64,000 nt of DNA from Pseudorhodoplanes sp. (lineage in GTDB: Bacteria; Pseudomonadota; Alphaproteobacteria; Rhizobiales; Xanthobacteraceae), in NCBI GenBank assembly GCA_032027085.1, contig JAVSMS010000001.1, positions 403,677 through 467,676 of the forward strand. The letters run 5' to 3'. Both the position numbers and the translations under genes were made by a program. The notes beneath the pieces were generated by a model. It worked only from the letters and a program-made list of their open reading frames with translations, was not told where the DNA came from and ran no database searches. This document shows, one piece after another, positions 17,092-26,236 of the stretch (positions are counted from its first letter, which is position 1; every line of letters starts with the position of its first letter).

Positions 17092-17460
17092 GTGGGCCAA
17101 TCGAAGCATATCTCGATTATTGACGATGACTATGCAGTCCGCGAAGCGACGAAGGGCCTGCTACGGTCGCTGGGATATACGGCAGTGACCTTTGACTCAG
17201 CCGAGTCCTTCTTGAGTTCAAATGAGCTATTGGAAACCTCATGTATCATCACCGATGTCCGGATGCCCGGCATGGGCGGACTCGGGCTGCAGAATTTTTT
17301 GATCGAAAACGGCTACACACTACCGATTTTATTCATCACAGCCTTTCCCGACGATCAGACAAGAAAACTGGTCCTCGACGCCGGCGCGAGCGGCTATCTG
17401 GTCAAGCCATGCGACCAGAATCGCCTCATCACTTTTATCGAACAGTCATCGCAGCGCTAG
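17092..17460 (+). CDS. Single-domain response regulator
   Basis: A 122-aa stand-alone receiver with a GTG start. It has the acidic pair DDD at 11-13, phosphoacceptor Asp55 in IITDVRMPG, the switch Thr in ITAFPDD and the conserved Lys in LVKPC. There is no output domain, so it may act in a phosphorelay or as a phosphate sink, possibly with the FixJ-type regulator 105 bases upstream. The stop shares CTAG with the convergent DUF1254 gene. Confidence 0.85.
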   Translation: MGQSKHISIIDDDYAVREATKGLLRSLGYTAVTFDSAESFLSSNELLETSCIITDVRMPGMGGLGLQNFLIENGYTLPILFITAFPDDQTRKLVLDAGASGYLVKPCDQNRLITFIEQSSQR

Positions 17461-18443
17461 CGTGCGAGCGGTGTGTCGGCCCGTTCGATAAACCGGCTAT
17501 AGTTGCCCGCCGCCCGGCACCAGTTCGCATTGCTGCAACTGCAACGTCCATCAAACCAAAGCGCGACTTTGTCGCCACACGACTTTTTTGCATACGCCTG
17601 AAAACCGGAGATGACTTGCAGCAACGTCGCCGCAACATCCTGCCGTGCACCAGCACTGGACATTACGTAACGCGCAACCTGGCGCGCTTTCTCCTGCATG
17701 GCGGCCGCATTTGACGCCACATCCAGCGTGTCGCCAATGATCAATTCGACGTTGTCGAAGATTGTCGCACCGATCAATGTCTGATTGTCGAGTATTGGAG
17801 CTTTGGTCGGCCTCTGGGCGCGCTTTTGAGCCAATGCCGGCTTGAACAGTGTCTTGATGGTCATGAGACGCCGGATTGCCTCCGCTTGCGCTGGGTCGCC
17901 AGACACCTTAATTGCGCCCAGCAATCTCGCTTTATCTGAATGCAGCATGATGCGCGTGGCATCATTAGGCACCTTCACATTCGAACCCGCCTTGACCAAC
18001 GCAAAGGTACCGGACGGTTTCAAGGGGAAGGTCTGCGGGTTGATATTGGCGATCTCGCTTCCCCATTCATCCATAATCAAAACGGAGAAGCGCCGGCCAT
18101 CGATTTTCGGAATTTCGATGATGACGGGAATATGATCGTCAACTGCGATCCAGGCCGTGTGAAGCGCAATCTCGCCGGCTGCTTCGCTTCCGGCTTTAAG
18201 GGGCTCAAAGATGAACCTGTTATAGGAACGGTCCCCTCTCTCAATATCTGCACGTTCCTGATTAAGCATCAGCAAACGGCCGAGAAGGTAGACATAGGCT
18301 TCAGAAACCGTCTCTTCGTCCGGTCTGACAATTGCGGCGTCCACCTGACGATCGCGTATTGACGATGCGCCGCTGGCGAATGCCACCGGAGCGAGGATCA
18401 GCAGGCAGGTTGCAGCCAACAGCATAAGGAATTGATGTTTCAT
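17457..18443 (-). CDS. DUF1254 protein, exported
   Basis: A 328-aa protein with a signal peptide (about residues 1-23, LLAATCLLILAPVAFASG). The DUF1254 pattern follows: EAYVYLLGRLLMLNQERAD, then NRFIFEPLKAGSE, a WIAVDDHIPVIIEIP segment, and IMDEWGSEIANI. The family is a beta-rich periplasmic domain of unknown function. The ATG at 18443 has GGAAGTC just before it, better than the upstream in-frame start at 18491. The C-terminus contains several Cys (about five in the last 55 residues), possibly disulfides. Confidence 0.78.
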   Translation of the reverse strand: MKHQFLMLLAATCLLILAPVAFASGASSIRDRQVDAAIVRPDEETVSEAYVYLLGRLLMLNQERADIERGDRSYNRFIFEPLKAGSEAAGEIALHTAWIAVDDHIPVIIEIPKIDGRRFSVLIMDEWGSEIANINPQTFPLKPSGTFALVKAGSNVKVPNDATRIMLHSDKARLLGAIKVSGDPAQAEAIRRLMTIKTLFKPALAQKRAQRPTKAPILDNQTLIGATIFDNVELIIGDTLDVASNAAAMQEKARQVARYVMSSAGARQDVAATLLQVISGFQAYAKKSCGDKVALWFDGRCSCSNANWCRAAGNYSRFIERADTPLAR

Positions 18444-18573
18444 GACTTCCGCCCAGCCTAGATCGGCGCATATTAATCTTCGTTCGCGCACGGAGCCGAA
18501 TGCCTGAGTATAGCTGCTTCAAATCAAAGTATGCTGTTCTCGCACGGCAACCGCTCTTCCTGCCGCTTCACGG

Positions 18574-19014
18574 TCATTCGCCTGACGCCGGCAGCGTTTC
18601 CATTTGTGTCAGCGTCCGCAGCAGAACTTCGAAGATAATCGCGGTGGACCACCCGAAAAGAAGGATACCGTTCATTGCGGTCATGGGACCGAGCAGCCGC
18701 CACCGCTCGACCGGGATCACGTCGCCATATCCGAGGGTCGTGTAGTTGACGAATGCAAAATAGACGATTTGCACATCAGGAGGCACGGCATCGATCATCT
18801 TGTAGACGACGGACCAGAGAAGTATTTCGCACGTGTGAGCCATCATGAGACTGACAATGACGGCGACCATGATGCCGCTCAGGCTGACGGACGAATCGGC
18901 TCGAATACAGGCCGATGCTCTGCGACCGACCCGAACGACAGCGGTCATGAAGATGGAGTGAACCGCAATATTGCAGATGCTTGCGACCGCTCCGAGAAGA
19001 AATTGGCTTAGCAT
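18574..19014 (-). CDS. Small potassium channel protein (Ion_trans_2)
   Basis: A 146-aa membrane protein with the K+ selectivity filter TTLGYGD (residues ~93-99), flanked by hydrophobic helices at about 48-70 and 108-130 and an additional N-terminal hydrophobic segment (about 6-27). This is a minimal two-TM-pore channel with no visible cytosolic regulatory (RCK or cyclic nucleotide) domain. AGGGAG lies a few bases before the ATG. It should conduct K+ across the inner membrane. Confidence 0.85.
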   Translation of the reverse strand: MLSQFLLGAVASICNIAVHSIFMTAVVRVGRRASACIRADSSVSLSGIMVAVIVSLMMAHTCEILLWSVVYKMIDAVPPDVQIVYFAFVNYTTLGYGDVIPVERWRLLGPMTAMNGILLFGWSTAIIFEVLLRTLTQMETLPASGE

Positions 19015-19111
19015 GTTGTGCTCCCTTCTGAGAATTGTTGTCCAAGGATGACAATCTCAGACCTCTTTGGTATCGTTGCGCGCTCGTGATGCATATTTGA
19101 CGAGACCCGAC

Positions 19112-19405
19112 ATGCTGCGAATCACTGTTCTGAGTTGGCTTGTCGCCATGCTCGGCATGCCTGCCGATCCCATGAGAGTCGCTGCACAACAGCCCTGTAA
19201 TCCTGTCATCGACGGCACATATTGCGCAACGCAAATAGGGAAGCCCGCTCAGCCAGGAACGGCGGCGCGCAGCCTCCCGGCGATTGAAGGCATCGCCGGC
19301 GACCTCTTCATTGAGCAAAACGATTCCGTGACCCTTGGGGCAATCACCTTCCAGGGCGACCGGTCTCGCTGTATCGGCCTCCTTCGAAGAAGCAATTGCA
19401 GCTAG
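19112..19405 (+). CDS. Small exported Cys-containing protein
   Basis: A 97-aa protein from ATG 19112 with a signal peptide (MLRITVLSWLVAMLGMPADP, cleavage near VAAQ). The mature part starts QPCNPVIDGTYCATQIGK, and two more Cys lie near the C-terminus, so disulfides are likely. No family recognised. It is followed 13 bases later by an HdeA-like gene, likely in one operon. Confidence 0.6.
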   Translation: MLRITVLSWLVAMLGMPADPMRVAAQQPCNPVIDGTYCATQIGKPAQPGTAARSLPAIEGIAGDLFIEQNDSVTLGAITFQGDRSRCIGLLRRSNCS

Positions 19406-19418
19406 GAAACGTACGAAC

Positions 19419-19709
19419 ATGCCACGTCTGCTATACGTGCTAAGTCTACTCCTGGCCGCCGAGACAGCTCTGGCTCAGGCCGACCAAAATCGCACCATCC
19501 AGCAATATGAATGCAAGGACGTGATCAGGGACAGCGGCGCCAATCGGGATGTAGCGATCGCATTCCTGCACGGTTTTCTCCTTGGGACGTCGGGCGGATC
19601 CTCGTTCAATCTTGCGACTCTCCATAAACAGAGCGACGCGTTCATCGAACGGTGTCTGGACAATCCCAAGGAGAAGGCCGTCGACGCCATGTCCGCCGTG
19701 AAGCAATAG
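19419..19709 (+). CDS. HdeA-like periplasmic protein
   Basis: A 96-aa protein with a signal peptide (about residues 1-20, ending ALAQ). The mature domain resembles HdeA: YECKDVIRD near the start, AFLHGFLLG, and IERCLDNPKEKAVDA near the end. The two Cys are placed as in the HdeA disulfide. HdeA is an acid-activated periplasmic chaperone in enterobacteria; in alphaproteobacteria this fold is widespread but its role is less clear. AGGAAAC precedes the ATG. Confidence 0.7.
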   Translation: MPRLLYVLSLLLAAETALAQADQNRTIQQYECKDVIRDSGANRDVAIAFLHGFLLGTSGGSSFNLATLHKQSDAFIERCLDNPKEKAVDAMSAVKQ

Positions 19710-19762
19710 CGGCAGTTGGGGCGCTTAATAACCGTTTCAGGCCCGTGTTTCGACCGACTGCG

Positions 19763-20200
19763 CTAGCGCATCGTGACGGTCATGCCGCTAAGGTCGAGAT
19801 TGGCCATGAGTCCCACCTGCTTGCCCCGCAGGGTCAACACGACGCCATTGGCATTTCGCATCTGAATGGCGCGCGCTCCGCCGGCAATCGCTGCGCCGGC
19901 GCCGATGGCCGAATAGACGCCCTGGATATCCGAAGCACGTCGTAAATTGGAAGCCGTTCCCACAAAATCAGTTGCCGAGCCGCCAAAGACGAGACCGGCG
20001 CTCAGGCCGCCGACAGCAAGCGGATAGGTCTTGCCAGCAAAGGTCAGCGTACCGTTGCCTGCCTGCGCGCCAATGAACCAACCACCTTTCACGATGCTAA
20101 TTCGTACTTGCCCGGTCTGGGCCAAAGCCGGCGCCGACACTACGGCCAGCCCAAACACACAGAGAGCGACGGAAATCCATCGGCGAATTGATGCAGGCAT
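19763..20200 (-). CDS. Conserved exported protein, EipA/DUF1134-like
   Basis: A 145-aa protein with a signal peptide (residues 1-27, ending ALAQ). The mature part is Gly/Ala-rich with beta pattern: VKGGWFIGAQAGNGTLTFAG, then YPLAVGGLSAGLVFGG, and a C-terminal LRGKQVGLMANLDLSGM. This recalls the EipA/DUF1134-type periplasmic beta-barrel family, but I am not certain of the assignment. The start is set by GGAGG 8-9 bases upstream. It stands alone, convergent with the HdeA-like gene. Confidence 0.65.
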   Translation of the reverse strand: MPASIRRWISVALCVFGLAVVSAPALAQTGQVRISIVKGGWFIGAQAGNGTLTFAGKTYPLAVGGLSAGLVFGGSATDFVGTASNLRRASDIQGVYSAIGAGAAIAGGARAIQMRNANGVVLTLRGKQVGLMANLDLSGMTVTMR

Positions 20201-20430
20201 CGTTGCATTCCTCCCCTGAGTCATTCGTTGCAGAACCACGATAGTGATCGGCTCGACGCAAGCGAACTAAACCTTCGTTTAGATTTGGCAATACAATGCA
20301 TAGTTCAGTGCCGTTTGGCCGGCTCCTAAGATTTGTCGGCTTGATCGAGGCCGGCTCCAAACAATGGACCAGCTCGTCTGTGCCCGACGCGAATGAACAT
20401 CCGCCGTCCATTCTTTACAGGTAGAGCACC

Positions 20431-20880
20431 ATGCCAAACGCCGCCGATATCCTCCCGACCGCGAAAGACTTCATGAAGAAGCTGGCACTCGCGGAAGCCG
20501 AAGAGGCCTCCAAGGAGGCTAAGAAGCTCGCCAAGATCGAAGCGGAGAAGAAGGCCTTAATCGACAAACTGTCCGCGCCGTCGGGTCTTTCCGACGAGGA
20601 AGCTATCCGCCGCGCCGTAAGGATCATCGAAGGCGCGGTGAAAAACGGTCTTTCCGAGGTGCGCGTCTATCGCTTTCCAAACACGATGTGCACCGACAAA
20701 GGGCGCGCCATAAATCAACAGGAAAAGGGCTGGGAGCAAACGCTGACCGGTGTTCCTAAAGAAATCTACGAATTATGGGACCGCCACTTCCGCTCGAAGG
20801 GATACAAGCTGCGCGCGGAGATTATCGACTTTCCGGGTGGCGTTCCAGGAGATTGCGCCCTGACATTGTCGTGGAGCTAG
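20431..20880 (+). CDS. Cytoplasmic protein of unknown function with N-terminal coiled coil
   Basis: A 149-aa protein. Residues ~12-48 are a Lys/Glu/Ala-rich coiled coil (AEAEEASKEAKKLAKIEAEK). The C-terminal ~80 residues form a mixed alpha/beta domain (EVRVYRFPNTMCTDKGRAIN, then WDRHFRSKGYKLRAEIIDFP). There is no signal peptide or membrane segment. I do not recognise the family. The ATG has a GTAGAG ribosome site. It stands as a single gene. Confidence 0.65.
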   Translation: MPNAADILPTAKDFMKKLALAEAEEASKEAKKLAKIEAEKKALIDKLSAPSGLSDEEAIRRAVRIIEGAVKNGLSEVRVYRFPNTMCTDKGRAINQQEKGWEQTLTGVPKEIYELWDRHFRSKGYKLRAEIIDFPGGVPGDCALTLSWS

Positions 20881-20972
20881 ACGTATCCGCGCGCGCCTGC
20901 TTCGGCGCATCACACGCATCTCAATGCTGTAGCGCGAGAGTATCGCCCGACTAAACCAGTGTTCAATTCAAG

Positions 20973-20990
20973 GCGGGACGTCCGTCCCGC
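20973..20990. terminator. Perfect GC hairpin
   Basis: GCGGGACG and CGTCCCGC pair perfectly around two bases, 92 bases after the 20880 stop and 54 bases before the next ATG. There is no T-run. It could end the upstream transcript or sit in the leader of the 21045 gene. Confidence 0.35.
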
Positions 20991-21044
20991 AGATTGCACA
21001 CGTCTCGATGGCTTTATCCCAAGAAACAGTTCAGGGAGTCACAC

Positions 21045-21290
21045 ATGTCCAAACGCCAATTCGCCGTAATGACCATCGCGCTGACGTCCTGTGCGTTCAT
21101 CGCGATGCATGGTGTCGCATCGGCGCAAAGCACCAAGGCGCAGAACACCAAGCCCAAGAAGGTTACCTATGAGCAGGCCTGGAAGCTCTGCAAGCAGGCG
21201 CTCAGTAAGGAAAGCCATTCCATTCTCGACACTAACACGCGCTATCTCCGCGGCGGGGCTTGCATGGCGAAGTATGGATACAGCTTCTAG
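21045..21290 (+). CDS. Small exported protein with two Cys
   Basis: An 81-aa protein with a signal peptide (about residues 1-28, MTIALTSCAFIAMHGVASAQ). The short mature chain is QSTKAQNTKPKKVTYEQAWK, then a helix with one Cys, and a C-terminal RYLRGGACMAKYGYSF. Two Cys about 35 residues apart may form a disulfide. Similar small exported proteins are common in Hyphomicrobiales; function unknown. CAGGGAG lies before the ATG. Confidence 0.65.
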   Translation: MSKRQFAVMTIALTSCAFIAMHGVASAQSTKAQNTKPKKVTYEQAWKLCKQALSKESHSILDTNTRYLRGGACMAKYGYSF

Positions 21291-21414
21291 CGCCCATGTT
21301 TCCCACGCGTCTTGAGAGCGCCTGAGACCGGCCGGTTGGCCGTAAAGGCACTTCATTTGGGACGCTGCCGGCCAATTCCTGAGTCGTGCCGTCCCTGTGA
21401 GAAGGAAATGCAAG

Positions 21415-23679
21415 ATGTCCATGACAGCAGTGAAGCTCCCGGAGAAGGACTCCGACGCGTGGCGAAACTTCAAAGTCGGCGACTGGTGCAGAAAAATCGA
21501 TGTTCGAGACTTCATTGTCCGCAACGCAGCCCAGTATCTCGGGGATGAGACGTTTCTTGCGCCAGCCTCCGAGCGCACGCAGGTGGTCTGGGCCAGGCTC
21601 CAGTCCCATTTCCAGCAGGAACGCAAGAAGGGCGTTCTTGCTGCGGACGGCAAAACGCCGTCGACCATGACCGCTCACAAGGCCGGCTATATCGACAGGA
21701 ACAACGAAGTAATTGTCGGGCTTCAGACCGACGAGCCGTTCAAGCGCGCCATATTTCCGTGGGGCGGCCTAAAGATGGTCGAGGCCGGTCTCAAGGCCGC
21801 GGGCTTCGATCCCGATCCTGGCGTCGGCGAGACGTTCACAAAGTACCGCAAGACGCACAATGACGGTGTCTTCGATGTCTATACGCCGGAAATCCTGCGA
21901 TGCCGGAAGTCCGGCATCATCACGGGCCTGCCGGACGCCTATGGCCGCGGTCGCATCATCGGCGACTATCGCCGCGTCGCGCTGTACGGCGTCGACCGGC
22001 TGATCGAAGCCAAGCGCGTCGAGCGCGAGCAAGTCAACGACATGTGGCCTTCGGACGAGATCATCCGCGTGCGCGAGGAACTGGCCGAGCAGACCCGCGC
22101 CCTCGAAGACCTCAAGAAAATGGGAGAGATATACGGCTCTGACCTCTCCCATCCCGCGACGGACGCACAGGAAGCGTTTCAGTGGACCTATTTCGCCTAT
22201 CTTGGCGCCATCAAGGAAGCGAACGGCGCAGCGATGTCGCTGGGACGCGTGTCGACCTTCCTTGACATCTACATCGAGCGCGACATGCGCGAGGGCACCC
22301 TCGACGAAGCCGGCGCGCAGGAATTGTGGGATCAGCTTGTGCAGAAGCTCCGGATTGTCCGCTTCCTGCGCACGCCCGAATACGACGCGCTGTTCAGCGG
22401 AGACCCTTATTGGGCAACCGAATGCGTCGGCGGCATGGATCTTAACGGCAAGGCGCTGGTGACAAAGAGCAGCTACCGCATGCTGCACACCCTGACCAAT
22501 CTGGGACCGGCGCCGGAACCAAATATTACGGTCCTGTGGTCAAAACACCTGCCGGAGAATTTCAAGCGCTATTGCGTCAAGGTCAGCAAAGAGACCTCCT
22601 CGCTCCAGTACGAAAATGACGACTTGATGCGCCCTTACTGGGGTGACGACTACGCGATTGCGTGCTGCGTGTCAGCCATGCGCCTCGGCAAGCAGATGCA
22701 GTTTTTCGGGGCGCGCGTGAATCTCGCCAAGGCACTGCTTTACGCGATCAATGGCGGGCGCGACGAGATTTCCGGTGTGCAGGTTGCACCACCCACTCCG
22801 CCCATCACAAGCGACATCCTCGACTTCGACGAAGTCTGGGCGAAACTCGATACAACGATGGAGTGGCTCGCCAGGACCTACGTGCATGCGATGAACTGTA
22901 TCCACTACATGCATGACAAGTATTTCTACGAGCGACTTGAGATGGCGCTGCACGACCGTGACATCCTGCGCACCATGGCTTTTGGCATCGCGGGCCTGTC
23001 TGTCGTTACAGACAGCCTCTCCGCGATCAAGTACGGCAAGGTGCATGTCATCCGTGACGATACCGGTCTCGCCGTCGACTACAAGACGGAAGGAAAGAAC
23101 CTTCCGCAATATGGTAACAACGACGACCGGGTGGACTCGATCGCCGCCGATCTCGTGTCTCGGTTCATGCAGAAGGTCAGGAAACACCCGACGTACCGCA
23201 ATGCCACACACACACAAAGCGTTCTGACGATCACTTCGAACGTCGTCTACGGCAAGGCAACAGGTAACACGCCGGATGGGCGGCGCAAGGGCGAGCCATT
23301 CGCGCCGGGCGCAAACCCGATGCATGGTCGCGACAGCCATGGCTGGCTCGCTTCATGCCTGTCGGTCGCCAAACTTCCTTACGGGGATTCGCTCGACGGC
23401 ATCAGCTACACGGTGTCGGTCGCCCCGCAAAAGGCCCACCTTTCGGAACAGGAGCTCATCGACGCGGCCGTCAAAGCGTTCGACGTGTATTTCGCAAGTG
23501 GAGGTTTCCACATGAACCTCAACGTGATCGACAAGGAAGTGCTCGAGGACGCAATGAAGAATCCGGACAAATATCCGCAGCTGACAATCCGCGTGTCCGG
23601 ATATGCCGTGAACTTCGTCCGTCTGACACCTGAGCAACAGAAGGATGTGATCAGCCGGACCTTCCACGGGCAGGTCTGA
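21415..23679 (+). CDS. pflB: Formate C-acetyltransferase (pyruvate formate-lyase)
   Basis: A glycyl-radical enzyme of 754 aa that splits pyruvate with CoA into acetyl-CoA and formate without oxygen. The catalytic Cys pair is at residues 417-418 ([10 protein letters not shown]), matching Cys418/419 of the E. coli enzyme. The radical Gly is residue 729 in [11 protein letters not shown], 26 residues from the end. The start at ATG 21415 follows AGGAAA. The activating enzyme gene lies 13 bases downstream. Full-length true PFL is uncommon in Hyphomicrobiales. It is O2-sensitive, so expression should be anaerobic, although I see no clear FNR box in the 124-bp upstream gap. Confidence 0.96.
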   Translation: MSMTAVKLPEKDSDAWRNFKVGDWCRKIDVRDFIVRNAAQYLGDETFLAPASERTQVVWARLQSHFQQERKKGVLAADGKTPSTMTAHKAGYIDRNNEVIVGLQTDEPFKRAIFPWGGLKMVEAGLKAAGFDPDPGVGETFTKYRKTHNDGVFDVYTPEILRCRKSGIITGLPDAYGRGRIIGDYRRVALYGVDRLIEAKRVEREQVNDMWPSDEIIRVREELAEQTRALEDLKKMGEIYGSDLSHPATDAQEAFQWTYFAYLGAIKEANGAAMSLGRVSTFLDIYIERDMREGTLDEAGAQELWDQLVQKLRIVRFLRTPEYDALFSGDPYWATECVGGMDLNGKALVTKSSYRMLHTLTNLGPAPEPNITVLWSKHLPENFKRYCVKVSKETSSLQYENDDLMRPYWGDDYAIACCVSAMRLGKQMQFFGARVNLAKALLYAINGGRDEISGVQVAPPTPPITSDILDFDEVWAKLDTTMEWLARTYVHAMNCIHYMHDKYFYERLEMALHDRDILRTMAFGIAGLSVVTDSLSAIKYGKVHVIRDDTGLAVDYKTEGKNLPQYGNNDDRVDSIAADLVSRFMQKVRKHPTYRNATHTQSVLTITSNVVYGKATGNTPDGRRKGEPFAPGANPMHGRDSHGWLASCLSVAKLPYGDSLDGISYTVSVAPQKAHLSEQELIDAAVKAFDVYFASGGFHMNLNVIDKEVLEDAMKNPDKYPQLTIRVSGYAVNFVRLTPEQQKDVISRTFHGQV

Positions 23680-23692
23680 GAGGAGGCTGGTC

Positions 23693-24526
23693 ATGTCGCA
23701 TCTGGGTTATATCGAGCCTGGCAGCCGGCACGATCTGCGCGTCGGGCAATCCCCCGACGCGCCGGACGAAAGCGCAATCAGGGGTGATGAGGAAGGCGGT
23801 GCATACGGCTACGTGCACTCCTATGAAACTTCGTCGCGCTATGACGGTCCTGGTCTGCGAGTCGTCCTGTTTGTATCCGGCTGTCTTTTGCGCTGCACCT
23901 ATTGCCACAACCCCGATACCTGGCATCTGAAGGACGGGACTTACGTCGCGTCAAAGGACATCCTTGGTCGGCTAAAGACTTTCGCGCCTGCATTGCAGGC
24001 GCTTGGCGGAGGGATCACGATCTCGGGTGGAGAGCCGATGGTTCAGATGGCCTTCACCAAGGGCATCCTCGCCGGCGCCAAGGAGATGGGTCTGCACACA
24101 GCCATCGAGACATCCGGCTTTCTTGGCGATCGCATCGATGACTCATTCCTGTCGGCGCTCGATCTTGCCTTGCTCGACATCAAGAGTTCGAACCCGGATA
24201 TCTATCGCAAGGTCACCGGACGCGACCTCGCGCCGACGCTGCGGTTTGCCGAACGTCTGGCACGGATCGGCAAACCAACCTGGGTGAGATTCACGCTGGT
24301 CCCAGGCCATACCGACGATCCCGAAAATGTCGACGGGATCGCCCGGTTCGTTGCGCCCATGAGGAATGTCGAATGGGTGGAGGTGCAGCCGTTCCACCAG
24401 ATGGGCGCCTTCAAGTGGAAAGCGATGCATCTCGACTACGCACATTCCGACACGCCGACTCCGACACCCGACCTGATCAATCGCGTGATTGGGCAATTCA
24501 GGGCTGCAGGCTGCAATGTTCGATGA
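23693..24526 (+). CDS. pflA: Pyruvate formate-lyase activating enzyme
   Basis: A 277-aa radical SAM enzyme that installs the glycyl radical on PflB. The iron-sulfur motif CLLRCTYC has Cys64, Cys68 and Cys71 in the C-x3-C-x2-C spacing. GGGITISGGEP follows, with the conserved GGEP SAM-binding motif. The N-terminal ~40 residues are longer than in E. coli PflA and end in GYVHSYETSSRYDGPGLR, the usual family beginning. The ribosome site GAGGAGG is excellent. It is co-transcribed with pflB. Confidence 0.95.
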   Translation: MSHLGYIEPGSRHDLRVGQSPDAPDESAIRGDEEGGAYGYVHSYETSSRYDGPGLRVVLFVSGCLLRCTYCHNPDTWHLKDGTYVASKDILGRLKTFAPALQALGGGITISGGEPMVQMAFTKGILAGAKEMGLHTAIETSGFLGDRIDDSFLSALDLALLDIKSSNPDIYRKVTGRDLAPTLRFAERLARIGKPTWVRFTLVPGHTDDPENVDGIARFVAPMRNVEWVEVQPFHQMGAFKWKAMHLDYAHSDTPTPTPDLINRVIGQFRAAGCNVR

Positions 24527-24570
24527 GACCTTTGTGCTTTCGATAAAGCGATTTTGCCGGGAGGGGATTC

Positions 24571-26172
24571 ATGCTGCAAATGGCGAGTGAGATCATAGGA
24601 ACCCAGCCGATCCTGGCTCTGTTTCTCGCCATCGGCGTCGGTTATCTGGTTGGCCAGGTCAGCATTGGCGGTTTTTCGCTCGGGGTCGGAGCCGTCTTGT
24701 TTGTAGGACTTGCTATTGGTGCATTTGCGCCGAAATCGCAAATCACCGGTCCAATCAGCCTGACCGGCCTCATCATGTTCCTTTATGGAATTGGCATTCT
24801 TTACGGCCGACAGTTCTTCGAAGGCATGGCTGGCGCGGAGGGCCGAAGATACAATTTGCTGGCGCTTGTCGCCGTCGTCGCGAGTCTTCTGGTTGCGCTC
24901 GGGCTGGGTCATGCTTTCGGAATTAAAATCGGCCACACCCTTGGCATCTTTGCCGGCTCGATGACCAGCACTGCCACGCTACAGGCGGCTCTTGAGGTGA
25001 TGCACAACAGCGAACCATCGATCGGATATTCGATCGCCTATCCGTTTGGCGTCATCGGTCCGATCCTGTGCATTTACTTCATGACACGGAAGGTCCAGCC
25101 AAAGTTTCCGCTCAAGGCGCAGAAATTCCACATGGCGGAAATTACCCTTGGTGCCACGCAAGCCAGTCGAACGCTGAGTGAGCTCGGCAATGAGCTTCCA
25201 GATGGCGTCCAGGTCACAATGATCCGCAAGGGTCAGGAAAGCTTCGTTCCCAAGCCGGACACCATGCTAAATGCGGGCGACGCGGTTCTTGTGATCGCGG
25301 ATCAGCAACGGGCAATCGAAAATGCGGCGGCCAAAATCGGCCATCTGGATCCGGGCCGCGTTGTGTCGGACCGTTCATCACTTGATTACATCCGCGTGTT
25401 TGTCGGGAAAGCAGGAGTGGTCGGAATTCCGCTCTCCAAACTGCCTATGCCGACCGGATTTCCGATGCATATCCTTCATGTGCGCCGCTATGACGCCGAC
25501 ATCGTACCGACCCCCGATCTGATGCTTGAATTCGGGGATCGCATCGGTGTGCTGATGCCACCGGAGCGGAAACAGGAGGTGCGGCACCACTTCGGAGATA
25601 CCGTCAAGGCAGCAGCCGAATTCAGCTATGTGTCGCTTGGTGTCGGCATGGTGCTCGGCGTGTTGCTTGGACTGATCCCGATTCCTATACCCGGCCTGGG
25701 CACTGTCAACCTCGGCATTGGTGGCGGACCGCTCATTGTCGCACTCATCCTGGGCAGGTTGCGCCGCACCGGCCCGATATTGTGGACCATGCCCCTACCC
25801 GCGAACATTGTCCTTCGTAATTTCGGCCTTTCGATCTTCCTTGCGGCCGTTGGCATCAATGCGGGCCAGCCATTTGTGCGCACGGTCACCGATGCGGGCC
25901 TCACCATGCTCTTTATTGGCATGGCCGTGCTGCTCACGACGATGATCATCGTTCTTTTTGTCGGCCACTACCTCATGAAGATCCCCTACGACGACCTCGT
26001 CGGCGTCGCATCCGGCGCGACCGGCAATCCGGCTATTCTCGTGTATTCCACCCGCATGGCTCCGACCGAACGGCCGGACGTCGCCTACGCAATGATCTTT
26101 CCGTCGATGACCATTGTGAAAGTCATCGCGGTTCAGATCATCGGGCTTTTGTTCATTGCCGCCCCCGGCTGA
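24571..26172 (+). CDS. AspT/YidE-type transporter (AAE family)
   Basis: A 533-aa membrane protein of the aspartate:alanine exchanger family. There are two membrane halves (about residues 8-185 and 350-533), each with several hydrophobic helices, and two TrkA-C/RCK-C domains between them (about 205-370, e.g. ITLGATQASRTLSELGNELP). The family motif GSMTSTATLQAALE appears in the first half and ASGATGNPAILVYSTRM in the second. Members swap dicarboxylates or related anions. Its place between pflA and focA suggests export of a fermentation acid or pyruvate/succinate-type exchange; that is inference. Confidence 0.88.
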   Translation: MLQMASEIIGTQPILALFLAIGVGYLVGQVSIGGFSLGVGAVLFVGLAIGAFAPKSQITGPISLTGLIMFLYGIGILYGRQFFEGMAGAEGRRYNLLALVAVVASLLVALGLGHAFGIKIGHTLGIFAGSMTSTATLQAALEVMHNSEPSIGYSIAYPFGVIGPILCIYFMTRKVQPKFPLKAQKFHMAEITLGATQASRTLSELGNELPDGVQVTMIRKGQESFVPKPDTMLNAGDAVLVIADQQRAIENAAAKIGHLDPGRVVSDRSSLDYIRVFVGKAGVVGIPLSKLPMPTGFPMHILHVRRYDADIVPTPDLMLEFGDRIGVLMPPERKQEVRHHFGDTVKAAAEFSYVSLGVGMVLGVLLGLIPIPIPGLGTVNLGIGGGPLIVALILGRLRRTGPILWTMPLPANIVLRNFGLSIFLAAVGINAGQPFVRTVTDAGLTMLFIGMAVLLTTMIIVLFVGHYLMKIPYDDLVGVASGATGNPAILVYSTRMAPTERPDVAYAMIFPSMTIVKVIAVQIIGLLFIAAPG

Positions 26173-26236
26173 CAAGGCGGATTGATAGTACACAGCCGCG
26201 AACCGGAAGATCGCAGGTTCCGGCGCGCTTACGGCA

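Noticed and set aside
18776..19420. A 214-codon minus-strand frame
   Set aside because: Overlaps the K+ channel gene in another frame and two small genes on the other strand; no recognisable domain.
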